Assembly (NCBI GenBank): GCA_030844895.1
Contig: CM061223.1
Coordinates: 35,586,204-35,650,203 of the forward strand
Direction of reading: 5' to 3'
From: Ambrosia x helenae
Taxonomy: Eukaryota > Streptophyta > Magnoliopsida > Asterales > Asteraceae
DNA: 64,000 nt
This document shows, one piece after another, positions 10,306 to 22,041 of the stretch. How positions within the stretch are numbered: position 1 is the stretch's first letter; each line of letters begins with the position of its first letter. The notes beneath the pieces are model-generated. The model ran no database searches, was not told the origin of the DNA, and worked only from the letters and a program-made list of their open reading frames with translations. Position numbers and translations under genes: made by a program.

Positions 10306-12345
10306 ATCCATCCCACTGCATGTTTGATTATAAATAACAACTTTAGTTTGCTGCATAAACCCTGTTGTTTATGTGATGTATGTAGAGAAATAAGAAGATA
10401 AACAAGATGGGTTTTTGTATTGTCTTATTATTATATATGAAACGAACCTCTGTAGAGCAAATCTTAACCGTTAATCGAAATTAACTAATAACCGAACTAT
10501 AAGTCTATAACTGAATTGAATTAACCGATGTTAACTGACAGTTATGGTTAAGGTTAATAGATTACTCGATCATGGTGAGGGACGGATACAAAAACTTTTT
10601 GTAGGGGCACAATAATGCAAGCTAAAATGGGTCATAAAAACAATGATAAAATTACTAGATGGAATCCATTTCACTTGAGGATGTTTCTTGAATTTCACTT
10701 GAGGATGTTTTTTTTAAGAAATGGTCAAAGCGTTTCTTAACAACTCTTTTACTACGCTAACGCTGTGTTCCCGAGTTTACTAAATAAAAGAAAAGAAGAG
10801 AAAGAGATACTGAGAGAGAAAAGAAAGGAAAATATATAATTTTATTTCGTGTTCTCGAGTTGAAACGAAAAGAAAAGAATCTAAAGACTTTATGTGTTTC
10901 TGAGTTGAAAGGAAGAGAAAAGAAACGTATATTTTACAATTATACCATTGAAAGATTTTATTATAAGTTAAATGAGAGGATAAAATAGTAAATGATATTC
11001 TTTATATTTTTTTTCCTTTTCCTTCCGTTTCCTTCCAATTTGAAAGGAAGATTATTTAGGAGAATTTTCCTTCCTCTTCTCTCCGCTTTCTTCCTTAATG
11101 AAACTCCATAACACAAGTAGGTACCTTGTTTAAATTTATGTGCTTGAATACATAATAAAAAATGATTCAGTCTCTTAGCAACTTCAATCAAAAACCATAC
11201 TTACGACGTTTTAAAAACAAGAACATTAATAAAGGACTAGAGTGTAACAACTAACAAAATCATCAATTTTAAAGCAAATATTGTGTCTTTCATATGGTAA
11301 ACAAATAAACAATAAAAAATAAATGGATTTGCCCCTAGTTCTTTAAAGAACATGGTATAAATATTACAAGTTCAAATAACAAGTTTGGAACTAACGAATG
11401 ATGATAATCAACATTAGTAAAACTGTAAAAGGATGATGACATCATCAGTAAATTTATATTAATAACAAAATGGCTTTGCCCCTTTTCCAAATCTAACAAT
11501 ATCGTCAACAATTAGTAAATGAACAAACATAACCATCCAAATTTCAAACAAACAGTGTGACTTTTCCATTTCAAAATCACTGATAAATAAATGGCTCAGC
11601 CCTAAAGAAAAAAAAATCAATGAGATTGTAACAATATCATCAGGTTTCAATTCTTCAAAAAAATAAGAAGAATCGTTTACATCATATTTGATAAAAAAAA
11701 ATGGCTCTTACCGTTGACATCATATGTTAAAAAGAAAACTAAGCAAAACATTAGGGTTGGCTGAGTTGTCTTCTTTGTGTGATGATGATGTATCGCAATA
11801 CACAAAGAAAAAGAAACGTCGATATGCTTACGTACTGCCACTCAAAATTCAGCTATCACAAATCTAATTATGAAAATATGGGCTCTTTTTATCTTCTCAA
11901 GTGGGCCTTTCAAAATTTTCATTAATCTACGTTAGGCATTGGTCTCTAGTAGTTTAGTAGGGCTAAAACACACACACTATATATACACACTACCACTATG
12001 GGCCGGTACCTTAACCGTCAATCTGCCACTGTTACGGTTATGGTCAAGATTGTGCCATAACCGAACCGAACGGAATGAATTAAGAGATGCTTTTAAAAAA
12101 TATATATCTTTATAATATAAACCAAATTTAACGTATATCATTTGCCTTTAAAATTGATGAGATTTATACTTTATGTATATATAATATAATCATTCTAATT
12201 CAATAAGAGAATAAGTTGACCGAATAGTTTTGCATCTTTGATATCAATTATCCAACAAAGTGTGCCCTTTAACGTGACATACTAGTTCATTGATTAAAAG
12301 TTAAAGTTTGGGGAGGATTAAGTTTCACTAATGTCAATCTCCTTA
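10306..12345. other. Non-coding interval with diverged repeats
   Basis: No credible gene. Around 10762-11117 a TGTGTT…GAGTT(T/G) motif followed by purine-rich DNA occurs three times in direct order (10763, about 10847, about 10892) and once inverted at 11101-11117, suggesting an old MITE. Around 11320-11710 a 'tggattt/tggctttgcccc' motif recurs at about 11324, 11469, 11591 and 11702 in diverged units of roughly 110-145 bp. Two stretches near 10470-10560 and 12010-12080 share 'ttaaccgtYaat' and 'accgaac' motifs. Confidence 0.4.
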
Positions 12346-12575
12346 TGGTGGAGTGGCACCCTTCTTGCTTTTCTTATGGGAGGTGGGGAGTTCGAGTCGT
12401 ACCGGCACCAAAATGTTGCTTGTGGGCTGGGTTTTACCGCAGTGGGCCTTCGGGCGTCGTGTTTTCCCTGGGAACTGGTGTGAAATTACTGGTGGACCCG
12501 GGTTACTCTTGAAGTACTCCTTTGTCCAGTGGGTACTTCGAGAGTGCCCGGGATTGATTTGTTGGGCGTTAAAAA
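12346..12575 (+). mobile_element. tRNA-derived SINE-like element
   Basis: TGGTGGAGTGG (12346-12356) is a perfect fit to the RNA polymerase III box A consensus TRGYNNARNGG, and AGTTCGAGTCG (12389-12399) fits box B GGTTCGANTCC at most positions, about 33 bp downstream as in a tRNA. The following ~170 bp is GC-rich, unlike the AT-rich surroundings, and ends in AT-rich DNA near 12575. No target duplication is evident, so the 3' limit is approximate. Confidence 0.5.
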
Positions 12576-12677
12576 TATTAAGCTTGACTAATCTTGAATC
12601 ACTAATTTTTCTTCTTTTTTATTTGATATACATTGTATAATTAAAAAAAGTATTATACTAATATTTCATGTTTTAGA

Positions 12678-12909
12678 GGGTGTTCGGCTCTCTTTATTTC
12701 TACTTACTTATAACTTATAGCTTTTTCAAAAAGTCATAAGTTATTTTAAAAATGTTTGAATCGTGTGTTGAAAAGGACTTTTTAGGTTTAAATAAGGGGA
12801 AAATGAGGTGTAAAGGACTTTTTCAAAAAGTTAGTAATGTGTAACTTTTTTAAAAAGGAGATAAGGAGATAGAAAAGTAGATAAGTTATAAGTTTATCCA
12901 AACATGCCC
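12678..12909. mobile_element. MITE with GGGTGTTCGG / CCAAACATGCCC ends
   Basis: The left end GGGTGTTCGG…CTTATAACTTATAG is matched in inverted form by AAGTTATAAGTTTATCCAAACATGCCC at the right. This is the common plant MITE class with 'GGGTGTTTGG' ends, usually assigned to hAT. It has no coding capacity. Flanking target duplications are not clear. Confidence 0.5.
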
Positions 12910-13001
12910 AAATTAGGCGGCCACCGTGTTAATCACGAATGAGTGTGGACTGTGGAAAGAAAGGTACAACTACTCTATGTGGATTTGTATATATATACAT
13001 A

Positions 13002-13013
13002 CACACACACACA
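13002..13013. repeat. Short (AC)n microsatellite
   Basis: A run of ac dinucleotides follows an (at)n tract. It is the only structure in the ~300 bp between the MITE and the ATT repeat. Confidence 0.7.
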
Positions 13014-13247
13014 CATTATCTTATAATGGGGACGGGGCGCTACCAGATTTGGATATCATCCTCTCCTTCAATATTTTCTATTCATCCTCATTAATAATAA
13101 TATATTATCAACTATAGTGTTTTGCAAAACTATTATCTGAGAAGATGATGTTTGGGTTTATTGTTTGGACGTTAGGAAAAAAAAATAAAAAATAGAGAAC
13201 TTAGAAGTTAGAAGGTAGAAGGTAGAAGAAGATAGGTGTGAATGGTC

Positions 13248-13248
<1 letters not shown>

Positions 13249-13315
<67 letters not shown>
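13249..13315. repeat. (ATT)n microsatellite, about 22 units
   Basis: An uninterrupted ATT trinucleotide run, expected to be polymorphic in length. Confidence 0.95.
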
Positions 13316-13743
13316 GTGTGAAAATAATTGATTGTTGGGTAAAGAATCAGTGAAGTGTTGTCACAAAATAACTGTTTTAGTGAAATGATATAGCAGTGCA
13401 GGATTGATGGAAATCAGTGAAGTGAAATTTTTTTCAGTGGAACGCCCCTACCCTAACTTTTGAGGGGTGTCGTGGTCTAGTAATAACTAACAATCGACAC
13501 ACAAGCTTTTTATTTTTTAAATATGAAGAATCTAGCTAAAGAAAAATGCAAAGTTTTTGGTGTTTACATGAAGTGAGTCGGGTGATCTCATCTAAATATC
13601 AATGACTCAGTCCACAACTCGGTAGCCATGAACATCATGACGTTCATACTAGGGATGAGATCGGTACCCTACCGGTACCCTACCGATACCGGAAATACCG
13701 GTACCGAAATTGAAGAAAACTGAGTACCGACACTACTAAAAAA

Positions 13744-13990
13744 TAGGCCTAATGCAACCTTTTAGAAGCAACATTTTTCAACTAAGTTGCATTTGACTCT
13801 AATGCAACTTCATTGAACATAAAGGTTGCATTAGAAGATCTAATGCAACCTTTTTAATAAAAAGTTGCAAAAATATATTAAATTGGCAACCCTTTTCTTA
13901 AAAAGTTGCATTTTTTCAAAGTTATATCTAAATATTACTTTAAATGGTTGCTTCTTAAAGATTTGAATTAAATGTTGCTTGTCATGAGTT
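13744..13990. repeat. CACTA subterminal repeats, left
   Basis: Repeated ATGCAACCTTTT, AAGTTGCAT and related 8-12-bp motifs in both orientations, mirrored by the block at the other end. Confidence 0.75.
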
Positions 13991-14244
13991 TAGTGGATAT
14001 CAAGCTGCTGTTTTTTCCTTTTTCCTACATTTTATTTGCCGACATCTAAAGCTAAATAATTGATCAAAATAACATTCCCAATCAACAATCCAGCCAAAGC
14101 TAAATTCAAGAAACCAAAAACAAACCTTGGTTTGGTTAGGTCGTTTGGTGCATAGGCCAATGTGTTTTGGTTTGGCGATTTGCATGCAAACGACTAGCAT
14201 CCGAGAATCTTTGATGCGTTGTTTTATAATAGTTGATTCATATG

Positions 14245-14494
14245 TAGGGATGAGCTCAGTCCTAAAAGTACTTGCACGAAAATCATCCAAATTAGGTATC
14301 GGTATAAATACCGGAAATGCTCGGTATGGTACAATCCAGTATTTGAAAGTAAAACCGCTAAAATACCAACATCGAATCGAAGCAATACCAGTATTGAAAA
14401 CGCCAAAAATTCGGTATCGAATTTGTACTGAAAATAATTCAGTACAGAAAATTTGATACCGATACTGATACTTGGTACCATTTGCTCATTCCTA
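14245..14494. mobile_element. Small diverged relative of the hAT-like family
   Basis: TAGGGATGAGC (from 14245) and GCTCATTCCTA (to 14494) are near-perfect inverted ends matching the outer element, and the interior repeats 'ggtatcggta', 'ataccgg' and 'attcggta' in degraded form. It is about 250 bp and non-coding. Flanks TTCATATG and GTTACATG match at only 5 of 8 positions, consistent with an old insertion. Confidence 0.6.
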
Positions 14495-15325
14495 GTTACA
14501 TGCTACAAACAATTTGATTTATTTAGATGTAAAACTTAATTAAAATACTATATAATATGAAAATAAATTATTTTCATAATAAATAATAAAAGTTAACTTT
14601 AAAATAATTATACTATTCTTCCTTAATTGATTAAAGTTAATATATTGAAACTTTTTATGTTGGGCGGTTCTTAAAAAAGGAGATTAGCGGGCACTTAGGC
14701 TTAAAAGTTTTTGAATTACCCTCTTAATCACTCTCAAATCACAATACTGACCTAATTTCCGTTGATCGAAGGAAAAACCGAACTAGAGGAGCGGTTCAAA
14801 CGGCGGTGATCGAAAGGAAAACTCCTAGGACGGCAGAAGGGTTTTGAGCAATTCAATCGCAGTTTCAACTTTCAACCTACCTTCAATCGTAGGTCAGTAA
14901 AAAGAAAATGATTATGTCAGGCAAACGTTTTCCAAAATTACATGTTCAGTTTCATTACGCATTGCTTTACATCAGAAGCAATCGAGTTGATTTGCAACTG
15001 TATAGGGTATATTGTTTAATTCCACTCTAAAGTAAGTTGGTGTCTAGCTATTCATATTTTCTATCCGATTCAGTTTGTGTTCTTCTAAATTTATTTGATT
15101 TTCGATAACTATGAAAAATGCATCTAATATAATAGCCTCAGTATAACTAATTAAAGAAGCATATTGAGAAACAATTAAATTAAACATATGCAAAATTACC
15201 AGAGTAGGAAAATTGTATGAGCAATAAGACAAAATGATGTAGTTTATTTGTAAATCCTCATTGCAATAATAAAAGTGGAATGAAGTAAATTAAAGAAATG
15301 AGTTTCACAACATTTTGATCTACAA
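14495..15325. other. CACTA interior, non-coding
   Basis: No ORF or structural RNA. The stretch around 14750-14890 is less AT-rich and could be a 5' untranslated exon carried along with the gene pieces further right, but this cannot be shown. Confidence 0.3.
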
Positions 15326-15340
15326 AATTAAGAACCTGCT

Positions 15341-17968
15341 TTTTTTTTTTTGGAAGGCAAATTTCATTAAACAACAAACACCAGGGAGTCCCAAGACGGG
15401 AACCCCAAAACAAAGTTACATTACATCAAAATCAAATTTCTTCCAACCCTTCCAATCCAACCCGGCTATGTTTCCCCGACTCCTCAACCAAAGATACGAT
15501 AACGACTTTATATCCGCCACCAACTCTACTACATTCCGAGCCTTCTGGTTAAAGATCCTCTCATTCCTAGCTTTCCAGATACGCCAACAAGTCACTATGA
15601 AAATCCCATATAACAGCTCCTTTTTTCTCACCGGCCACCCTGAACCTTTAACCACTTCAACAATATCTTTAACAGAAAACAGAAATATAGGCGGAATTTT
15701 TACCCAGTTAGCAATACCCTGCCACGTACCGATCGCGATACCACAACCGGTAAAAACATGATCCGCACTCTCCTCATCTATACTGCATAGATCACAAGAA
15801 CTATCTCCATGCAAGATATTCCTTCTACAAAGCGCCACTTTAGTGTGGATTCTATCTAATAAAAGTCTCCACATAAAGATATTGCATTTTAAGGGAATCC
15901 ACTTACACCACGAATAGTTGAAAACATTATTTATTCTACTAACCCGATCTTCAACGAGCCACTGTTTAACTACTTGAACTGAAAACTCAATCGGGCCTTT
16001 GTCATACCAAGCCCAATAGTCGGCCGAGTTCACCAACACATGCCCCCTATAATCCGATGACATTCTATCAGTTCCCCCACCTCCTGGGGCGATGTCGGGT
16101 ATTGTCTCCAACTCCAACTAACCGGGCCATCACCATTAAACCCCCCAATTTTTTCGGCAACACTACACCATTTATTACGCTCAAGCCGAAAAAGATTAGG
16201 GAACACCAACTTCAAGGGAACTTTAGAAATCCAAGGATCCGTCCAAAACTTAATTCCCAACCCATTTCCTAATCTGCCCCGAATCATATACGCACCAATA
16301 GAATCGCCCACTTTAACTTTAAAGCCATTTTTAACCAATTTAGTCCACGTACCCGATAAGATGGATTTAGCTGGATAAGACTCCCATTGCCGCACCGAAC
16401 CATGTAAAGCATCAATCACTTTTCTCCACATAGCTTCCCCTTCAACCCTATATCTCCATAACCATTTTAAGAGAAACGCGTTATTACTCTCATCCAATCG
16501 GCTAAGCCCCAACCCACCATGTTTCCTAGGAAGAGAAACCGTATCCCAAGCCACCCAATGCACCTTCCTAGAATCCGGATCTCCACCCCACAAGAATCTT
16601 TTTATCAAAGACTCTAATTTCGTAATAACGGCCGAAGGAGCCTTATATAAAGCAAAATAATATGACGGAATACTCTCCAAGACCGATTTTATTAACACTA
16701 CCCGACCACCAATCGAAAGCACCTTGGATTTCCATTTCGACAACCGGGTTGTGAACACCTTAATAACCGGCTCCCAATTGCTAATCCTACTCATGTTGGC
16801 ACCCACCGTAATACCAAGATATTTAAAAGGAGTAGCCCCCGATCCACACCCAAGAACCCGAGCCATAATAGCCACATCTCCTAATTCTTTACCAACACCA
16901 AACAATGTAGACTTATGAATGTTTATACGTAAGCCCGAGCACAAGTGAAATATTCTAAGCAACCGACGCAACGTACAGAAATTACTATCCGACCACTCCC
17001 CCATAATCATGGCATCATCCGCATAAAATAAATGTGAAAGCACTAAACCATTATTAGGTAGCCGAACTCCATTAAAAGAACCCCCCTCACATGCCTTTCT
17101 CATCAACCCCGCGAACGCTTCCATAACAATGATAAATAAGAATGGCGAAATAGGGTCACCTTGACGCACCCCCTTTTCACAAGAAAACTCAAACGTAGGA
17201 GATCCATTAACCAAAACAGACGACCTGGCTGAGGACAAAATACCCTTTATCCACTTACACCACACCTCAGGAAATCTCATCTGTCTCATAATCGACACCA
17301 AAAATTCCCAATTAACATTATCATAAGCTTTGGCGAAATCAATTTTGAACATAAATAGCTCCTTCCTACATCGTCTGGCCCAGGAAAGAAGCTCACTAAT
17401 AATCAATGGACCGTCCAGAATGTACCTCCCTGCTATGAAAGCAGATTGAGTTTCAGATATCAACCCATCAATTACCTTCCTTAACCGATTAGCTAGCACT
17501 TTCGAAATGACTTTGCTAACTACACCAATCAAGTTAATAGGCCTATACTCCCCCAACTCCACCGGTCTTTAACCTTCGGAACAAGCGTAATAAAAGAAGA
17601 GCCAACCCCCCTACTAATAATCCCCGTCTCCGCAAAATCTCTAAAAATCTCCAAAAACTCGCCTGAAAATAAATGCCAGAATTTCTTGATAAAACGAAAA
17701 TTAAAGCCGTCCGGCCCAGGCGCTTTATCACTCCCACATTCCCAAACTGCATCTTTAATTTCTTTTTCTTGAAATGGGGCAATAATATTCTCGGCTGCCT
17801 CCCTGTCTAAACTCTTAATATCTTCCACTATGAAAGTGGGCCGCACCTTTAAATCCTCTACAAACTTCTCTTTGAAGAACCTGCATACTTCACGCTTTAT
17901 TGTTTTCGGGTGCGTCACCCACTCGCCATTCACATGCAGCCCCGGAATAGTATTAGAGACCCTCCTCG
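15341..17968 (-). mobile_element. 5'-truncated LINE (L1-type), 15-bp TSD
   Basis: A poly-T run at 15341 is the poly-A tail of a LINE on the minus strand; its 5' truncation is at 17968. AATTAAGAACCTGCT occurs at 15326-15340 and again at 17969-17983, a perfect 15-bp target duplication (its last T may belong to the tail). The insertion lies inside the CACTA element. It keeps the reverse transcriptase and the C-terminal part of ORF2 and lacks ORF1 and the endonuclease. Confidence 0.93.
15416..17933 (-). pseudogene. LINE ORF2 reverse transcriptase, broken
   Basis: Three overlapping frames give a non-LTR reverse transcriptase. The first (17933-17529) has DKAPGPDGFNFRFIKKFW. The second (17562-16030) has YRPINLIGVVSKVISKVLANR, QSAFIAGRYILDGPL, KGVRQGDPISPFLF and the catalytic box FYADDAMIMG. 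The third (16117-15416) carries the C-terminal zinc-binding reverse-transcriptase-associated domain (WIPLKCNIFMWRLLLDRI, then CDLC…HVFTGC). Frame changes near 17560 and 16080 break the protein. The AP endonuclease was lost with the 5' truncation. It is related to, but clearly diverged from, the LINE at 46908-51353, so the two are separate lineages or old copies. Confidence 0.9.
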
Positions 17969-18547
17969 AATTAAGAACCTGCTAACAAGTTACGTGGCAT
18001 CAACATTTGCCTCATTTATGAATAGTGGCGAAGCTTGGTTTGCGAAACGGTGGGGGCCGGACTCAATTTTTTTCGATCGGTACTGGCAAATCAGTGGGGG
18101 CCGGACTCAACCTGAACTCAATTTACCTATGAAAATCGCAAATTTCTACCACTGCGCCAGAAAACAGGGGGGCCAGGGCCACCTCTAGCCCTTCTTAACC
18201 TTCGCCCCTGTTTATGAAAAAAAAAAATCAATTCACTGTTACATTCGACTCATATTCGGTAGTTGTTCAGCTTAAGAGCATCATTTAGAACAACCATATG
18301 AAATATGATAGCATCATACTGATTTCATGAATTTAAGAATTTTTTATAGTTGATTTCCAATGGAGAAAGATAATATGTTTCAATTTGCCAAAGACACCAT
18401 TAATATCAGTCCAAGGGCCTCTTAGTGAAGCTCGGATGCCTCCCGAAATATCTTCAGGTTCATTTTGATAGTTATTGTAATTTTATTTTAAATTGTTGTG
18501 ACATAATGAGTGTTTAGACATTAAATTTTTGTAATTTTATGTTTAAG

Positions 18548-19775
18548 ATGGGTAAAGTAAAGGAAAGCGAAGAGTTGTGTTTAATCTTAGGGACGGCCCT
18601 GCCTATATCGATCATTCCTGAACCTAATATGCTCTATGTTCAGGTAATCATAATCTTCATATTCATATGATCGCTTCCTATTTTTGTTTGCTTGAGGTGA
18701 TGATTTTGTCTCATGTACTTTAAAAATTGTCCATCTGAGTATGTTTTATCTTCAACGGGTCAAAACGTTAAAAGATATAGCTTGAAAAGAAACAACACGA
18801 ATAGGTAAATGGGTTGACGTAGTGTGCATAAAACCTATTACATCATATTACTATAAGTTAGTAGTTGTGGTTGTAGGCTTATAATCTTTTATTATCTGTC
18901 TTAGAAGTGGAAACTTGTGATTTTCAACTCCGATACAAAGTGGGTCATGTTGGGTTAACCCACCAAAGTTTTCTTTGTAATGTACCTGGCTTTAACTTCC
19001 TTTCTGCTATGGTGATTCTTTTGTAACCTAATATTTTTTCTCACGTAACCAAACGTCACTAAGGAAAAAACATGACTACTAAAATATTAATGGAAGTCTT
19101 TTTATCTTATTTTTGGCATTAAGCTTTAAGTTTCACTTGAACGATACTATTGATATATCGATTATAGAGTTGTGAGGTTTTTCTAGTTAATTATTGGATA
19201 TTGTAATCTTTAATCATGTAATGTTGATTTGAATGTCAAATAGTGGAAATTTTGGATTCCTGTGTATCTGATCATGCTATTGTCATCCATTTTTGTTTAT
19301 TGAACTTGTTTTTATGTTGATGATTTAGGCGATTTGCGTTTATACATCTTATATTGCAATGGTTGTTTCATATGACAAATCATCTGAAACCTTGAACTAG
19401 TTAATAAACTACACCTTTTAATTACCAGGTCAATCCAACCCACTATGTATGCATCTTTCTTTAATTAAAAGATCATTATTATTCATGCTTTAGATTGTTT
19501 TTTTTTTTTTGAACGGCAAATTTTTATTACACATTTATTCCACCTCACCTTGCATTTGCAAGGATTTGAACCCACAACCTTACATTTGTAAGGGGGACAC
19601 CATACCACTAGACCAAGAGGTCCATGCTTTAGATTGTTTGGTTACTGATTTCAGGGGCAGATGTTAGGATGGGCTGTAAATTTATCAGATATCGTTCTTG
19701 GTTAGCTGGAATGCAAAATCGCTACATGATCAATCGTGATTTGCCTGTTCAGCTAGATAAACTAGATTATGTAAG
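18548..19775 (+). pseudogene. Exon-like fragments of an unidentified host gene inside CACTA
   Basis: 18548-18643 reads MGKVKESEELCLILGTALP and continues to NMLYVQ, ending CAG|GTAATC, a good donor. 19655-19775 follows an acceptor (ttactgatttcag) and continues in phase: GQMLGWAVNLSDIVLG, then, after one missing base near 19702, AGMQNRYMINRDLPVQLDKL, ending AG|GTATTT. Two exons with matching phase and good splice sites, but a frameshift, inside a transposon without a transposase, suggest a captured host gene. I do not recognise the family. A SINE has inserted in the intron between them. Less likely, these belong to a CACTA accessory protein. Confidence 0.45.
19501..19622 (-). mobile_element. tRNA-derived SINE with perfect 17-bp TSD
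   Basis: On the minus strand the element starts GGACCTCTTGGTCTAGTGG, a tRNA-like head with box A (GGTCTAGTGGTA) and box B (GGGTTCAAATCC) about 35 bp apart, and ends in a poly-A tail (the T-run at 19501-19512). CATGCTTTAGATTGTTT is repeated exactly at 19484-19500 and 19623-19639. It is about 122 bp, non-coding, and depends on LINE machinery in trans. An exact 17-bp duplication indicates a fairly recent insertion into the CACTA element. Confidence 0.93.
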
Positions 19776-20737
19776 GTATTTAGTAGTTATATTTCTTTTA
19801 TTTGTTAGATTTTCAGTTTTTACTTAAATTACTGGTTTATGACCAAACGAAACTAGAAATATTACCCAACATGTTTCAATATGTGCAATGCGCTTAAAAT
19901 AGATGTTTCATGTTTCAATTCTGAATTAGTTGCAACTTCTATATGCATCGGTCTGTGACTTTGTTATTAATACCTAGTTCTGAATTAAACAACTTTGAAT
20001 TGATAATTTTAATTAAAAGGATTCCCAAACAGATTTGATTTAGTAATATTGCCCAATTTGATGGATACAAGTTTTGATAATAGACCTTATATATACATAC
20101 ACAGCTTCTATGCAAGATTGTCTCTCTGAATTTTGACTTCTGAATTTGGACAATATCTTCTTTATATATATAACAATGTTGCATGAACAGATGAACAACA
20201 AATGTATAGAGGATGGTAACCTACAGTGGATTCTTTTCTGGCTGTAAAGAACAAAGAGAACTATGGATATTGCCGACTTTATAGTACAGGTGTTGCAAGT
20301 ACATTGATAAAAAAAAAAGTAGATGGTGCATTGGTGCTTGTACATCATACATAATTCCGGAAGGGCTGATGGAATCATTCAAAGCAAACATTAAAGTTGA
20401 GAAAAACTAGTTGCTGGAAGACTGAAGAGGATTTCGAAAGGAAAAAAAACCTCAAAGCTATGCAAAAAGATATTAACGACCACCGAAACACTTGAAAGCT
20501 ATGATGCGGAAGATTATGTAAGAACTATTAGTTGAAGAGCAAGATGAGTAGAATGTTTTTATTGCTCTTTATTTTTTTATGACACTTTGCGTTGACTATA
20601 TTGTTATTTGAGTTTGGATAAATATGTTAAAGTACACTTTTTGACTATCAATGATGTCTATGTTATTATTGTTTTGGTGGGTGTACGATTGAATGCATAT
20701 TAATCAATAGTAATTGAATTTATGTTACAAAGTTGCA
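19776..20737. other. CACTA interior, non-coding
   Basis: No convincing gene. A short segment around 20445-20540 is open (KILTTTETLESYDAEDYV) and could be another exon remnant, but it lacks context. Confidence 0.3.
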
Positions 20738-21125
20738 TCTAGTACAGAAAAAAGGTTACATTTGTTGTAACTAAAATTTCAAAAATGTGTCGCATTTGAT
20801 ATAAAAACTGTTGCATTTGAGTGAAATAATGGTTGCATTTTAGTGTAGCAAGGTTGTATTTGAGGTAGCAAAGGTTGCATTTGAATGTAAGAAAAGTTGC
20901 ATTTAAAAGTAAAATAGTTGCATTAGTATATAAAAAAGGTTGTGTTATGAAAAGGTTGCATTTGAATAATAATGCAACCCTTTCAAATAAGGTTGCATTA
21001 TCTAACAAAAAGGTTGCATTAGGTCTAATGCAACTTCGCCTAATGCATCCCTTGATAAAAGGTTGCATTAGGCGTAATGCAACCTTTTCAAGGCCTAATG
21101 CAACATTTAACCAGGGTTGCATTAA
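20738..21125. repeat. CACTA subterminal repeats, right
   Basis: Dense GGTTGCATTT/ATGCAACC motifs at roughly 20-30-bp spacing, the counterpart of the left block. Confidence 0.8.
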
Positions 21126-22041
21126 CTTCATTTTCTTGTAGTGCGAATACCGTACCGGTTGTACCGGTTCGGTAGCGGTACAGTATCGGTACCGGTTTTT
21201 CGGTACTTTACCGCTTTTGTACCGCTTTGGTGTTTTTCAACTTTTTTATATAATCTCCATAAACGATTGGTACGACACCGATATGGCACTGATATATGGT
21301 ATAATATGCTCAGTCCTACCATCCATTGTATAACATTCAACTAATAAAATCAAGATCGTATCTGTGAATATGTTAGTATATGATGTGCTATATCTTAATT
21401 CAATGGATTCTATTTGCCATTGAAAAACAAAATATTAAGTAAAACTCATTCATTATTAAGTATTAACTGAATGAACAGCTAATTCGTCTAAGTTCAATAT
21501 GAATTGAATTCTTTTTTTTTCCATTAGATATTTAAGCAACTTTAATGAATATTATAAAAAAGTGAATCTCTTTGAATACCTTTTTTTTTTTTTTTTTTTG
21601 GTCGATGGCCTTGAACAATATTGCAGAATATTGATGTTCTTGAAATTGGAATGGTAGAGGGTTTAAGAGATTATAGGTTTATTATAAACCCAACTCAATA
21701 ATAATAGAAACTTTTAGCATTCAAAATTAAAGGAAATGAGATATATATGGATTATGGAAAGACATATCAATTACATAATTCCCATATAAAACACTTCAAC
21801 TTCCAAATAAAATTCCGGTATCAATACCGGTTATTACCGGAAAAAAACCGGTACCGATACCGTTATATACCGATACCAAAATCTTAAAAATCTAATACCG
21901 ATACCGGTACCGTTTATGATCGGTCGGTACCGGTATCGGTACGGTACCGGTATGATACCGGTACGGTACCGGTATTTAGTACCATATGCTCATCCCTACT
22001 TCATACCTCTTTTGTCTGCACCACGCAGACGCACGCAGATG

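Larger units (their letters stand above)
13731..21143. mobile_element. CACTA (En/Spm-like) element, 7.4 kb, TSD CGA
   Basis: It begins CACTACTAAAAAA (13731) and ends TTTTCTTGTAGTG (to 21143). A 3-bp duplication CGA flanks it (13728-13730 and 21144-21146), the hallmark of CACTA elements. Both subterminal zones carry many copies of an ATGCAAC/GTTGCAT motif in both orientations, which in En/Spm-type elements serve as transposase-binding sites. Copy B of the surrounding hAT element shows the uninterrupted target (gagtaccgaacaccg), confirming the insertion point. No transposase is present. The interior holds a LINE, a SINE, a small hAT relative and exon-like host sequence, so the element is non-autonomous and old enough to have collected insertions. 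Confidence 0.92.
13650..21998 (+). mobile_element. hAT-like element copy A, split by a CACTA insertion
   Basis: The ends are TAGGGATGAG (13650) and CTCATCCCTA (to 21998), inverted repeats. Removing the CACTA element (13731-21143) leaves about 0.93 kb made of CGGTACC-rich subterminal blocks around an AT-rich core. The same element lies inverted at 46337-51737. The core runs (for example the stretches around 21600-21830 and 46540-46760) look almost identical by eye. Flanking octamers are GTTCATAC (13642-13649) and CTTCATAC (21999-22006): 8 bp suits hAT, but they differ at the first base. It has no coding capacity and is non-autonomous. Confidence 0.75.

Noticed and set aside
12353..12640. 95-codon open frame with Trp/Gly-rich product
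   Set aside because: It overlaps the Pol III boxes of the SINE-like unit and has no domain.
19513..19622. A functional tRNA gene on the minus strand
   Set aside because: Box A and B are present, but the unit continues past the tRNA length into a poly-A tail and has a 17-bp TSD, so it is a SINE.
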